Part shown: one piece after another, positions 35,891 through 46,966 of the stretch | How positions within the stretch are numbered: the first letter of the stretch is position 1 | Layout of the letters: every line of letters starts with the position of its first letter | Assembly (NCBI GenBank): GCA_051294375.1 | Contig: CM119268.1 | Coordinates: forward strand, 16,107,528-16,171,527 | Length of the DNA: 64,000 bases | Source: Paraspadella gotoi | Taxonomy: Eukaryota; Chaetognatha | Reading direction: 5' to 3' | Position numbers and translations under genes: made by a program | Notes under the pieces: model-generated | Seen by the model: only the letters and a program-made list of their open reading frames with translations | Told to the model about the DNA's origin: nothing | The model's database searches: none

Positions 35891-36445
35891 CCAAAAAAAT
35901 TGCTCTGGAACTACCGATTAAGCTGCAAAAAAGTTTGTTTGAGCCTTTAAACCGGAAATGTTACAAGTGTTAACCAGTATACCTCTTATCTGCGCTGCTA
36001 GTACTCGTTTTATCTAAAAACGATAATCATATATTTAGATTTTTTCTTTTTCTTAATTAACAAGTTATAATTTAATTAAAAGCAAAATCGAAACCAAATT
36101 TAAAAAAATATGCTAGAGTCGTTGACGCTACAAATTATCTCTCGTGTGACAGGAAAACGTCACCCAGGAAATTTTATTATTCATTTTTTGTTTCAATATT
36201 TTTTTATTATTTTTTCGCATTTTAACTCATTTTTTTCTCCTCTTTCGGTCGGGGCACAACGATTGCAACATTAGGATAAAAATAAGAAACTTATATTATC
36301 ACATCCTGTAGAGTATCTCTTCTCTACTGTTATTCACAATTCACAAAACCTCTCATCTTAACCTGAAACTTAGACAATAAAAAACCGGAGTCTGTAACCG
36401 TCTGAAGGAGTGATGTATCGACGGGTTAAAAAAAAAGCCCACCAG

Positions 36446-36484
36446 ATGGCGAACGAAGGAAATGTCGGAAAAACAAATGACTCA
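36446..36484 (+). CDS. Possible first coding exon, 13 codons
   Basis: ATG in good Kozak context (ccagATGG) opens MANEGNVGKTNDS and is followed at once by a perfect donor, GTGAGT. I found no matching downstream exon, so this could be chance. No identity. Confidence 0.25.
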
Positions 36485-36781
36485 GTGAGTTAAAGACAAA
36501 TATGTCGACGGAAAACCGGTCCCTCATCTCATAAATATTATTGGTTTTGGTTCTGCTTCAATTATATGTTTAAAGTTACACATATTAAAATGAATATTTT
36601 TCAAATAATAATTAAACATAAATATAAAGAAACAAAATAGAAATGTACATCTAAGTATCAAAAAGAAAAAAAAGAAAAATGAGAGAAAAGTACGAAAAAA
36701 AGAGTAGATATTGAGCAGGCGGTCCATAAAAAATGCGAAAGAAACAAAGAAAAATAAGCATTAAAAAATTTGATTGAAAAA

Positions 36782-36782
36782 T

Positions 36783-36873
<91 letters not shown>
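36782..36873. repeat. GAAA microsatellite
   Basis: About 23 perfect AAAG units. Confidence 0.95.
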
Positions 36874-37079
36874 AAAGAAAACAAAGAAATTGGGAAATCT
36901 GGGCTGAGAATTTCCCGCTTCTTCTTCGCCTCTCGTCTTCTCTTTTCCGCTCCTCATTAATATTTGCCGCAAACACAAACCATACGTTGTTAAAGGGAAA
37001 AAAAAATAAACGCCGAAAAAAAAATGCATTAAAATTTAGCGAAAAAAAAAGAAGCATGGCGAAATGGATATGAGCGAAA

Positions 37080-37229
37080 AGGGGAGGAAAAAAATGGGAA
37101 AATAGAGGGTAAAAGGGAAGGAAAAAAAGGGAAAATGGCGGGGAAAAGGGGAGGAAAAAATGGGAAAATAGAGGGTAAAAGGGGAGGAAAAAAATGGGAA
37201 AATGGCGGGGAAAAGGGGAGGAAAAAGGA
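37080..37229. repeat. 33-34 bp purine minisatellite with alternating unit types
   Basis: Units begin ggggaggaaaaaaatgggaa and end alternately agagggtaaaa or ggcggggaaaa, giving A-B-A-B plus a partial unit. Confidence 0.75.
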
Positions 37230-37436
37230 GGTAAAAAAGTCAACTTTCTTCGTCATAATTAGATTCTTGCTCAGGATTCACGACGCAGATGGCGAGAAAA
37301 AAGGAAGAAGGAATACATTAAAAAAAAAAGGAAGAAGCAAGCAGAAAAAAGGGGAAGAAAGGTTTCAATCAACAAAATTCCATTATAAAATGCGATAACT
37401 TCCCGTGAAATTCGTTCGCAAATAAAATAATCTAGT

Positions 37437-37677
37437 GTGGCGAATCCTAAATTTGCCTCCCGTATAGCTCTCTGAAAGAGAGCTCACACCATTGGCTCGG
37501 ACAGCTAAGTCCTCGTTCGCCAACCGTGATTTCCGGGTTCAATCCCCTTGCGATGTCTCCGGTTAAAGTGTGATGGTGTCGGCATAAACACGCCGGTGAC
37601 ATAGGGGTGTCTCGCTCAGGTCTAAAGCCCTGAGCGCCAGCTGTCGGGAGATGCCCGGGCATCACACATGTCGCCTC
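37437..37677 (+). mobile_element. tRNA-derived SINE candidate
   Basis: The head contains attggctcggacagctaagt and, 30 bases on, gggttcaatcccc, a good B-box (GGTTCAANYCC), at tRNA-like spacing. The A-box (tggctcggacag) is degenerate. The tail (cgccggtgacataggggtgt, aaagccctgagcgcc, agatgcccgggcatcac) is alignable with the tail of the 255-bp SINE-like element. Confidence 0.6.
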
Positions 37678-38006
37678 ATATTCATACTATAATTTTTGTT
37701 TTCAACGATTAATTGATAACCTTCTTCCCTAGCGTCGTTAGGCAATTAGTTAGAGAGATAACGAGTTTATTTACTTTTTGTTTTATTATTATTTTTTCGT
37801 TATAAACCTCAGATTTAACTAGAGAAAAAACTTTTTAAAAAAGGCGATCGGAAATGCAGAGTCACGTTTCTTTCTTTTTTCCCCCCCCGTTTCAAGTTTA
37901 CTCGCCCCCAATATCTTTTCTTTCTTTTTCTTTAATTCGCTTTGTAATTATTTTTTCCACTCTATTTTCGCTCGTGTTTGTTAACATGTTATGGGCAAAT
38001 TGGGCA

Positions 38007-38266
38007 TTATGGCAACAGCCGGGTTGCCTGTGAATGCCTTGGGATGGTGCATCTCACTGTTTGAGCTTTGGGGGCTTCCCGACCCTCAGTGACGCCTCAG
38101 TCAGCTGGCTGGCGGTTACCCTAGGACGTCTCGCTTTGCCAACGGCAGAGGAAGGTCGTTGAGACCTGGGATGGAACAACTAACGCTTGGATGGGTGTTC
38201 CCCCTCTGAGCCGAATGGATTTGGCCTAAGGACGGTGGACGTGATGGCAGTGTGAATATACCGCCA
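38007..38266 (-). mobile_element. SINE-like element, minus-strand copy
   Basis: Reverse complement of the unit at 18525-18780, with small indels. Followed at 38376-38470 by a short tandem repeat and then by another copy in the same orientation. Confidence 0.75.
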
Positions 38267-38375
38267 AGGATTCCCCGGGCCAAGACATCGACTCAGCGTT
38301 CCTCAAGCCTGAAGAGTGTGTCTGACAAGACTTGTTAACCATAGTGGGAGAGAGAGAGGAGCGCTGAGTTTGTGG

Positions 38376-38470
38376 GGCATAGGCGTTTGTCGTAGCGTAC
38401 CCCAGGGGCATAGGCATTTGTCGTAGCGTTACCGAAGTCGGCAGGGCATAGGCGTTGTCGTAGCGTACCC
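38376..38470. repeat. Three imperfect units of gggcataggcgtttgtcgtagcgtaccc
   Basis: Units near 38376, 38407 and 38437, 28-32 bp with variable spacers, between two copies of the SINE-like element. Confidence 0.7.
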
Positions 38471-38507
38471 TGGAAGGTTGCTGTGTTCGATAGTAGGGCT
38501 CACCACT

Positions 38508-38767
38508 GTATGGGCAACAGCCGGTGTTGCCTGTGATGCCATGTGGGATGGGGCATCTCACTATTGGCTTTGGGGCTTACGACCCTCAGTTGACGCCTCC
38601 AGTCACTGCGCGGTTGTTTACCTAGGACGGTCTCGCTTTGCCAACGCAGAGGGAAGTCGTGAGGACTGGTGGATGGAACACTTACGCTTGGGATGGTGTG
38701 TTCCCCCTCTGAGCCAATGATTTGGCTGAAGGACGGTGGACGTGAGGCAGTGGTGAATATACCCGCA
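38508..38767 (-). mobile_element. SINE-like element, second minus-strand copy
   Basis: As 38007-38266, about 500 bases further on. The two copies may be part of a larger repeat that includes the intervening sequence. Confidence 0.75.
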
Positions 38768-38884
38768 CAGCATAATCTTTATATTATTTCTTAACTTTCG
38801 CTCGATGACCTAAATTTACATTGTAAGTACAGTCTTTGAAAAAAAAAATAATTGTTGTTTCGAGCGCCAACCACATTATTTGAA

Positions 38885-38952
<68 letters not shown>

Positions 38953-38979
38953 TCTCTCTCTCTCGCTTCGCCACGACGA

Positions 38980-39108
38980 CATCGAGGACGGGAAATTACG
39001 ATCTGAATCGAGTCGTAATTCTTTCCAACCTTCATTCAACGTCATAAGGAATTTATGGTGTTTTTCATCGGGGATCCTCATCATGTACAAGATGGAGATT
39101 GTCCGCTA
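38980..39108 (+). CDS. Unidentified coding-looking segment
   Basis: After a CT microsatellite the + strand reads RHDDIEDGKLRSESSRN, SFQPSFNVIRNLW and CFSSGILIMYKMEIVR, then TAG at the start of a GA tract. DDIED recalls polyprenyl synthases, but the rest does not match. Amino-acid composition is protein-like; splice sites unclear because of flanking SSRs. Confidence 0.22.
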
Positions 39109-39115
39109 GAGAGAG

Positions 39116-39179
<64 letters not shown>

Positions 39180-39204
39180 AGAGAGTGAGAGAGACTGCCC
39201 TCAC

Positions 39205-39324
39205 TTTTATATACTTGATGTAGAAGCTTTGTTCTCAACCTCAATGTCAATTCATGATCTTGCGAGAAAATCTGATTACGATCGTTATCTCATTTGCCTT
39301 TGGGAGACTTTTTCCTTTCAGGTT
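39205..39324 (+). CDS. Unidentified coding-looking segment ending at a possible donor
   Basis: Right of a GA microsatellite the + strand reads HFYILDVEALFSTSMSIHDL and ARKSDYDRYLICLWETFSFQ, then GTTTAA (weak donor or Val-stop). The only unbroken non-repetitive frame nearby. No family recognised. Confidence 0.25.
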
Positions 39325-39830
39325 TAACGACTTTCCATTCTTATGACATACTTTATCAATTAAATTAAATTAAATATCAACGAATTTTAGCCGCGCAACC
39401 GAAATAAAAGGTTAAGGTCCGAGATAGAAATGAATTCGTTTTCCCTAACCTCACCCTCTATTCTCCTTACCCTCTCGCTCCCCTCTCCCAAGGGGCTCGA
39501 GTCATCTCCCCCGCCGCCCCCTGAATTTATCGCCCGTGCGAGGAGGCGATTATGGGCGAAGAGGCGGAGAGGCGGCGCGAAAACGACGATAACCAAATGA
39601 AAGACTCATTGTTGGCCCATTTCCTCGCTGGAAGTAACGTTAAGGAGGGAAAGGGTATGGGGGGAGGGAATCGCAGCGACGGATGTTTTCTTGAGAAAAT
39701 GTGGACAGAGAGCGGACCGCCATATCACGGAGAATGAAGTAAGTTGGCCCGTTCGGGAGTAAAACCATTTCTAAGAAATCACGTGCCGCAACGCCCATTC
39801 TGTCGCTTGCAACTATATTAACGTTAGATG

Positions 39831-40184
39831 TTAAAGAAGGATTGCGAAGATGACAAGAAAGAAGAGAGGACTGCTTTGTACCCATCGACCCATGGGGTAA
39901 ATATATACATGGCAAGGAGGGGGAAAAAACGGAAAAGGTTCCAGGCTTAAAAGGGAAGCGGAATCGTTGAGCGTGGAACCATTCCGAGTCTCGTAGCGAA
40001 GGCGTTGACGGATTAGGTAATGGCTTTTCCATCGACTTCCGCTAAAGACCAGGAACATCACCATATCGACCTTTTCCCCCATCACCCCATCAACTCCGTC
40101 AACCAATTCCTCTTTCTCTCTATCGGTCTCATCTGGTCTGGTTATTCCCGAGTCCAGATCCCCGTTTTGCTGTCCAGTGTCCAA
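39831..40184 (-). CDS. Hypothetical ORF, 117 codons
   Basis: The minus strand reads MDTGQQNGDLDSGITRPDET, a charged stretch, VDMVMFLVFSGSRWKSHYLI and a Pro/Phe-rich end. Composition is normal for a protein in the first 80 residues. A second long minus frame overlaps (39640-40032), so at most one is real. No homologue recognised. Confidence 0.25.
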   Translation of the reverse strand: MDTGQQNGDLDSGITRPDETDREKEELVDGVDGVMGEKVDMVMFLVFSGSRWKSHYLIRQRLRYETRNGSTLNDSASLLSLEPFPFFPPPCHVYIYPMGRWVQSSPLFFLVIFAILL

Positions 40185-40298
40185 TGAGGCCTGCTGTTGC
40201 TCCTGGTTCTTCCCGCTTTCTCCTTTCCTCTTTCGCTAGTCGCTCAGCTCCCCTACCTGAGCGATCCGCTGTTACTCCTGATGGTTCCTGGGAGAATC

Positions 40299-40344
<46 letters not shown>

Positions 40345-41808
40345 TTCTCTCTCTCCCATTCTTTCGCTTTGTGAGGACACGCGATGCATATTGATGACGG
40401 CGACGACGATTTCGACGATTACGACGACGACAGCGACAACAACAACGACGAATGAGGGTTTACTGTCCTATTTTACATCCGCTTCTTTCCCCTCCTCCAC
40501 CCATCCTCACCCATCCCCCACCTTTTTCTCCCTCTTACCTTTTTTTTTAAATCTCATTAACATTCGCAACCATTTTGTTTTCTTTCAAACAAATGAAAGA
40601 TAATGAGTCTGATTTGTGAAGGGATTAGCTTTCATTAATCTTATTCAGATTCCCATCCTCTTTTTTTTTCTATTTACTTATTTCTCTACCATCTTTTTTG
40701 AATTTTATCTTTTAATTTGAAAGGTAAAAAGGTTTCGAAAGAGATTTTGATGTTGTATTACTGATTGTGGCGACTTTTTTCAAACCGCGCGCGTTTTATG
40801 ACACTGTCTCATTGTCCAGTGTCTACTGTCACGGGTCGAAGAACCCATCGGATTTCTTTGCTCTGGAACACGAGTGACGCTCATACATACTTTTTATATC
40901 GTTTTAAATTTTGATTTACGTCTTCATTTTCTTTTGAATCTCGTTTATATTTCATATTTTATAAAATAAAATTAAATGACAAAGACTATGATTCTCTTTT
41001 TCCCCCATGTGAACGACTCACAATTCCCAGACAATAGAAGTTGACAGGCGTCATTTTCGTCAGACGTCACATTTGTCAGGCAAAATCGTCGAAACGTCAG
41101 TGAACGAATCATCTGACGTCGTCTTGTCCTTTAAAGTTTACTCTCTACGGTTTTAACGGAAGGCAAAGAGAAGGGAAGCTCAAAAAATCAAGAAGAAAAA
41201 AAAGGGAAAAGTGGAATTTCGATCCTTTTCTCGAACAACGAAATGTGCCAGGTCAACACAACCGAATCACCTTCCCACCTTAAAAAAACATTCTGAGCAG
41301 GCCTCTCAAGCTTTATTAAGTGAGTCAAGTCAAATCAACTGCTCTGTGCGGCGTCGGAGGCGGCGGAGGCAGCGGCAGCGGCGACTCCGAACCGATGGTA
41401 AACTGATCGATGAAGCAGTGAACGCAGTGAGCGGAAAAAAGCATCACTTGTTAACAGAAGAGGGCTGTGCGTTAGAAAGACGAAGCGCGAATTTCGTAAA
41501 AGCTAATTATTGATTTTTCGACGTATTAAATGAATTTTTCGCTCTCATATGCTTTATTCTATCGAGCGTGAGCTTTTAGTCTGGGTATATTTAGTTTTGT
41601 TTGTTCCAATCGACAATTTATGTATTAAATTCACACTCCACTGGGAGCAACTCTCTCCAGCTTGTGCTCCACTAAGAGCTCCTGGAGGATCTCCAACCTT
41701 TCATCCCTTCCATTTTTTTTTCCTTAGCAAAATAACAAGTTTTAACGAGACGGCGGATTTTCCTCCGGCATTTTCACCGATAACCGGCAACGACGAATGG
41801 ATAAAGAG

Positions 41809-41874
<66 letters not shown>

Positions 41875-42049
41875 AGAGAGGAGAGAGAAGAGAAAATGGA
41901 ATCCAGCCGCACGGAAAAAACATTAGAGGAAACTCGAATGAACGGGAGATAAAAAAAAAGAGAACAATTTAACTAAACAGAACTTAGACAAAGAAGTTTT
42001 GATGGGAAGGCATTAGCGTTGGCCTAGGAAACCACGATGCGCCGTAATT

Positions 42050-42086
<37 letters not shown>

Positions 42087-42095
42087 TCTCTCTCG

Positions 42096-42129
<34 letters not shown>

Positions 42130-42302
42130 TTGATTCGCTCTGGTTATAATCACCTATCGGCAAAAAACACTCATTTTCTATCTTCAACTCTCTCTCTTTC
42201 TCTCTATCTCTCATTCCCTCTTTTTCTCACACACTTTTGATTTATTATTAAAATCTTTTTTTCACTAAAAAAAAACTTCGCAATCCCTTCGCAGGTTTTC
42301 TG

Positions 42303-42340
<38 letters not shown>

Positions 42341-42361
42341 CCTCTCTCTCCTCTCTCCTCT

Positions 42362-42394
<33 letters not shown>

Positions 42395-42942
42395 TTTCCC
42401 CGCTTCCACAGTTAATCAATTTTTTCGCACCCATTACAACGTAATTTATTACTACGTAATTTATTACCTCGCGGCTTTTTTTTCGTAGATTATCTGGGAA
42501 AACGGGAGAAGGAAGGAGCGGAGAAGCGCGATACATTTTCATTAGCGCCTTTAATAATCACCATCAGCTTCGCAATTCTCTCCCTTTTCTCTTTCCCCGT
42601 CTTTTCTTGGAAAAAAAGATTTCGGGAGATGTTTGTCTTATCGGAAAACCGAAAGTGCACGACTTGATAATAATATTTTTTATTCGTATTCAAAAGTCGC
42701 AAGGTTATAATCACATATGTCATAGATACGCAAAGTTTCTTTAGTTATACATGTATCGTATGACCTAATCTTATAATTTTATAATTTGACGCGCCAAAAA
42801 AAAAAAGCCACTATTGCACTTCGTGTCACACGCATTGCCATTTTCGTGCCCATTTTTTCTTGCCGTCCCTTCTCCAGCATTTTCCTCTAGTTCCAAAACT
42901 CTTTCGCCTCCTTGAATTTTTGATGGGGACTTTCAAACTTCA

Positions 42943-43075
42943 TTAAGCGTCGTCGTCTTCGCTGGAAGAGGCATTCGTCCTGCGAGGATTACTTCTTCTT
43001 CGTCGTCGTTTTCGTCGTCGTCGTCGACGTCGTCTGCCTCGTCGTCGTCTGCCCACGGCAACGTGCTCTTTCTCC
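42943..43075 (-). pseudogene. Acidic C-terminal exon candidate, S1 copy (one-base deletion)
   Basis: Minus strand, reading back from the stop at 42943: a Ser-rich then Asp-rich tail (NASSSEDDDA). One base is missing relative to S2 at the codon after the Arg pair, throwing the upstream Asp/Glu stretch (LPWADDDEADDVDDDDENDD) out of frame. Comparison with S2 suggests an intact ancestral frame. Unknown protein; may be sequencing error rather than decay. Confidence 0.3.
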
Positions 43076-43402
43076 TCCATTCGATTTCATTCGTTATCGT
43101 CATTGTCAAGGATCATCGCTTTTCATTCGATATTCATTAGGCCCTTTTGTAATTATCATCATTATTGTTTGAATTAATGATTGGTTGTTTTTTTTTATCT
43201 TTTTGTTAGTCCAAAATTCGTTTTAACTATTTTCATTAATGACACATCTAATTTCTGTTGTTTTTTTACTTTTTTTACTTTCTTTCTTTTGGCCTTACCT
43301 GCCAAATTAGTCATTAAAAATTATTTTAACTTCACAAAAAATATCCCTGCCGTCGTATATTTTTTTTTGTTGTCGTTATCACCCGCGATGTCTTCGTCGT
43401 CG

Positions 43403-43433
<31 letters not shown>

Positions 43434-45013
43434 TTGTTCATCGTCGTGTCGGGCTCTACGGTTAACTCTTTATCGCCAGCATTCGTTTTCTCTTTTGACA
43501 CATCAGACGATGAGAGAGCTTTCTTGCTGTCAGCATTACTGAGTTTTTTGGCTCATTTTAGACCTAAATAAAGAGATTTCATTTTTTGTCGGTTATTCTT
43601 TCACTTTTTAACTCGCAACAGAAATTCGTTCTGGCGACAAAGTATCTTGTATGGAAATGGTGCAACCATTATAAAAATTAGTCTGGCCTCGCTTCCGTAT
43701 CAAGGAACAGATATTATTTTTTAACAGTTAATTAGATTGAAGTATGAGCTCTGCAGGACCTACTATGTCATTATCTTGTAAGAATGAGGGAGGCTTTAAC
43801 CCACCAACGCCTGTCCAAAGTCAGGGGCAAGATAGCTTATTTATTAATTGAATGGATAATTTTTATATTGTAAATTCATACAAAAATAAATAAAAAGAGC
43901 CGACGGTGATGAAATTGATACTTCATGATTTTCGGCATCAAAATGCAGACTTTTTTTAACCGAAGCTCAAAACCCGTGAGTATTTTTCCCATCCACCGAT
44001 CACACTCGGCTTTTGTCCGCCATCTAGCGTTAATCGTCGTTTTTGTCGCCCGAGTCGTCGTCTGTCGTCGTCGTCGCGATGGTCGTCGTTCCTCTCGCCG
44101 TTATGGTTTTTATGGCTCAATTTCTTGAAAAATGGTCAGTCCTCGGGCAACATTTCACGCATTGCGCGACAACGCTCTCGCCCGGGGAAAGGTGTGGCGC
44201 TCGCAGGAGTGGAAGCCCATATTTTTCTTTCTCCCGCTTATATTTTTTCACGCGGGAAGAGGAGGAGGAAGAGGAGGAGGAAGAGGAGATTAAAGGAAGA
44301 GAAGAAACAAGGAAACGGTTTTCATCTTTCGCGTCGGAAAAGCGACGGTTCCTGGCGGCAATTTCGAATTACGACGCTTTCAAAGGTTGCTAGGAAACGA
44401 GATAAGAAGTTGGATGGAGGCCTTAAACCACCAAAGCCTGTCCAAAGTCGGCAAGATAGCTTATCTATTGAATGAATGGTTTATTTTTTATATTGGTTTT
44501 ACCAATTTCATGTAATATCGAATAGTACAACGTTAGTAGAGCCACTATGAAAAATATCCATTCGTTCAATATAAGTACAAGCTATCTCGCCTCTTAACTT
44601 TGGACATGCTATACGGATCAGATATTCCAAAAACTCCTGAATCATTCAATCAGAATTTCTAACAATTTGGTAATTTATTTATCTATATTTATTTATTAGT
44701 TTTCACTCTTAATTCTAAAAATAGCGACTCCTTCGATCGTCATAATATGCGGAATCGTTGAACTGACTGTTTTATATTAAAAAAAACCCAATGAATAAAA
44801 GTAAAATATTCAACAATGAAATTCAAAGATAAAAAGAGCATCTTCGTAATTGAGCATCTGTGTTGTCGCTCATCTCTTCCATTTCGCTTCGCCTTCACCT
44901 TCATCCTCGATTTCCCTCATTGACTCCTCCGTTCACTTTTCCCCTTCTCACCTAATTCACCGACGTTATCAAGCGATAAAAAATTTATGGAGGAAAATCC
45001 ACTCTCCGTTTCC

Positions 45014-45017
<4 letters not shown>

Positions 45018-45087
<70 letters not shown>
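45018..45087. repeat. CT microsatellite (S1)
   Basis: About 35 perfect CT units; S2 counterpart 55347-55437 is longer and interrupted. Confidence 0.95.
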
Positions 45088-45091
<4 letters not shown>

Positions 45092-45236
45092 ATACCCTCT
45101 TGTCCTACTTTCGCCTGACCTTTTCCTCGCCCGGCTTTCCCTCTAATCACCTGCCCAATTCATAATCCGTCGCGACCATAAATATTCACCACCATCACCG
45201 ATTCAAAGCTTCGACCGCAAGGAAGACCGGGGATGG

Positions 45237-45650
45237 GGAATTGAGGATCGGGAAGGGGATTTTGGGAAGGGGTTTGGGGAAATGGGAATTGGGACTGGAG
45301 ATTTGGGAAGTGGATTTGGGAATGAGGACATGGGGGGAATATATCATAAGGGGATTTGGAGAAGGAATTGAGGAGGGGATTTGGGGAAAGAGATTGGGGA
45401 ATTGATGGGGAAAGATTGGAGAGCGTATTGGGTAGGTGATTGGGGATTGGATTTGTAAAAGGGAATTTGTGGAAGGGGATTTTTTAGGGAAGGGTATCTT
45501 GGGAAGGGGATTTGAGGATGGAGATTTGGGAAGAGATTGGGGAAGAAATTGGGAAGGTGATTGGAGAGGGCATTTTGGGCGGGAATTTCATGAAGGGGAT
45601 TCGGGAGTGGCCTGAGGAAAGGGGATTTGGGGAAGGGGAACAAAGAATGG
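45237..45650 (+). repeat. Degenerate G-rich repeat, ggggatttggg-type (S1)
   Basis: About 25 irregular units of 14-20 bp such as gggaaggggatttgggaa. S2 copy at about 55580-56010. Many G3-G4 runs on one strand. Confidence 0.75.
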
Positions 45651-45824
45651 AGGAAAGGCTGTGGTCTTTGTGGTCGGTCGGTCGCCCTTCGCGGAATCGG
45701 GTCAGATGAAGGAGGAATTGGAGTGGAGAGAGAAAAGGCGGTCGAAGTCGAAATCCTTTGAAGGCGAAGACGAAGACGAAATGTGGAAAGTGAGGAGTTT
45801 AATTGAAGGCCACTTGCGCAATGA

Positions 45825-45844
45825 GGAAAGAAAGAAAGAAAGAA

Positions 45845-45884
<40 letters not shown>

Positions 45885-46065
45885 AGAGAAAGAAAAGAAA
45901 AGAAAGAAAGAAAAAAGAAAGAAAGAAGGAAAGACAGGGTCGACGGAGAAGTGGTTGTTGCTTTCTTCTTTCTCTTCTTTCTTCTTTCTTTCTTCTTTCT
46001 TTCTTTCTTTCGTCTTTCTTTCTTTCTTCTTTCTTTTTCTTTCTTTTCTTTCTCCCCTCTTTCTC
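45825..46065. repeat. GAAA tract followed by CTTT tract (S1)
   Basis: GAAA repeats (45828-45930), a 30-bp unique stretch (acagggtcgacggagaagtg), then imperfect CTTT repeats to 46060: an inverted arrangement that could fold into a long hairpin. S2 has the same at 56183-56380. Confidence 0.85.
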
Positions 46066-46966
46066 TTCCGGAGGGTGGAGTCCAAATCCGAATCAAAGGT
46101 TCACGTCTCATTTGCTTCGAAATTGAATGCGAGCGAATTAGCGTCGACGTCGTCGACCGCATCGGAAAGCGAAGAAATAAGTAAGAAAGGGGAGAAAAGA
46201 AGGAATTTAAAAAGGGGAAAGAGAAGAAAGAAAGAACGAAAGAAGAAAAGAAGAGAGAAAGAAGAAAAAAAGAAATAAAATAAAAAGAAAGAGAAGTAAG
46301 AAAATAAAGAAAGAAGAAAGAAAGGAAGAAAGAAATTTTAAGAGTAAAAGATAGTAGGAAAAATAGAGACATAATAAAAGTAATACAAATCATTATCATC
46401 GTGATTTTTCACTCACAATATACTTTTTATGGAAACGGTTGTTGTAAACTACTGTGAAGCGCAAGTTGACGATGTCAACTGATGTTTACAATAAGTGTAT
46501 TGTAAAACAATTTGAGCAAACAATGTTCGGATCTGCCTACGATAATTTTAAATAATTAATTAATTAATTAATTAATCGATTAATTAATTAATTATTAATT
46601 TTAATATGTATAATAATTAATTTTAAATTCTATATTCAATTATCATTTCATCGATGGGTCCTTAAAATTGGGTTTAGGACAGTTATTAAAAATATTATTT
46701 TGTTTTTACATTTTATCAAACCAAACAAATATCCTTCTATTTTTATTTTATGTCTCCTTCATCTCTCCTCTCTCTCACATCACTCTCTCTCGATCTCTCT
46801 TCCTCCTCTCTCTCTTTTTCTGCAATTGCGGAACGAATCTTTATATGCTTTTCAGATTTTTTTTTAACTTGCATCAATTTTTTTCCACATTAATTAATTA
46901 ATTAATATCATTAATTAATTAAAGACATTTATTAGTAATCATTAATATTAAAGATTAATGTAAATG

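Larger units (their letters stand above)
40701..46506 (+). repeat. Segmental duplication copy S1
   Basis: Matches S2 (51078-56838). The part 40701 to about 42380 is inverted in S2 (51078-52758); the part from about 42385 to 46506 is direct (52759-56838). Contents: SSRs, acidic minus-strand segments, reversed 305-bp-unit fragments, a G-rich degenerate repeat and GAAA/TTTC tracts. Confidence 0.85.

Noticed and set aside
37437-37677. Functional tRNA gene
   Set aside because: B-box present but the A-box is degenerate, no full cloverleaf could be drawn, and the tail is shared with a dispersed repeat; more like a SINE.
38980-39108. Polyprenyl (geranylgeranyl diphosphate) synthase exon
   Set aside because: Only the DDIED string agrees; the flanking residues do not match the family pattern.
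45237-45650. Interstitial telomere array
   Set aside because: G-rich, but the period is irregular and no TTAGG or TTAGGG run is present.
45344-46399. 351-codon minus-strand ORF rich in Pro, Phe and Ser
   Set aside because: Runs through CTTT/GAAA tracts and the G-rich degenerate repeat; the S2 copy breaks it. No unique protein-like segment of useful length.
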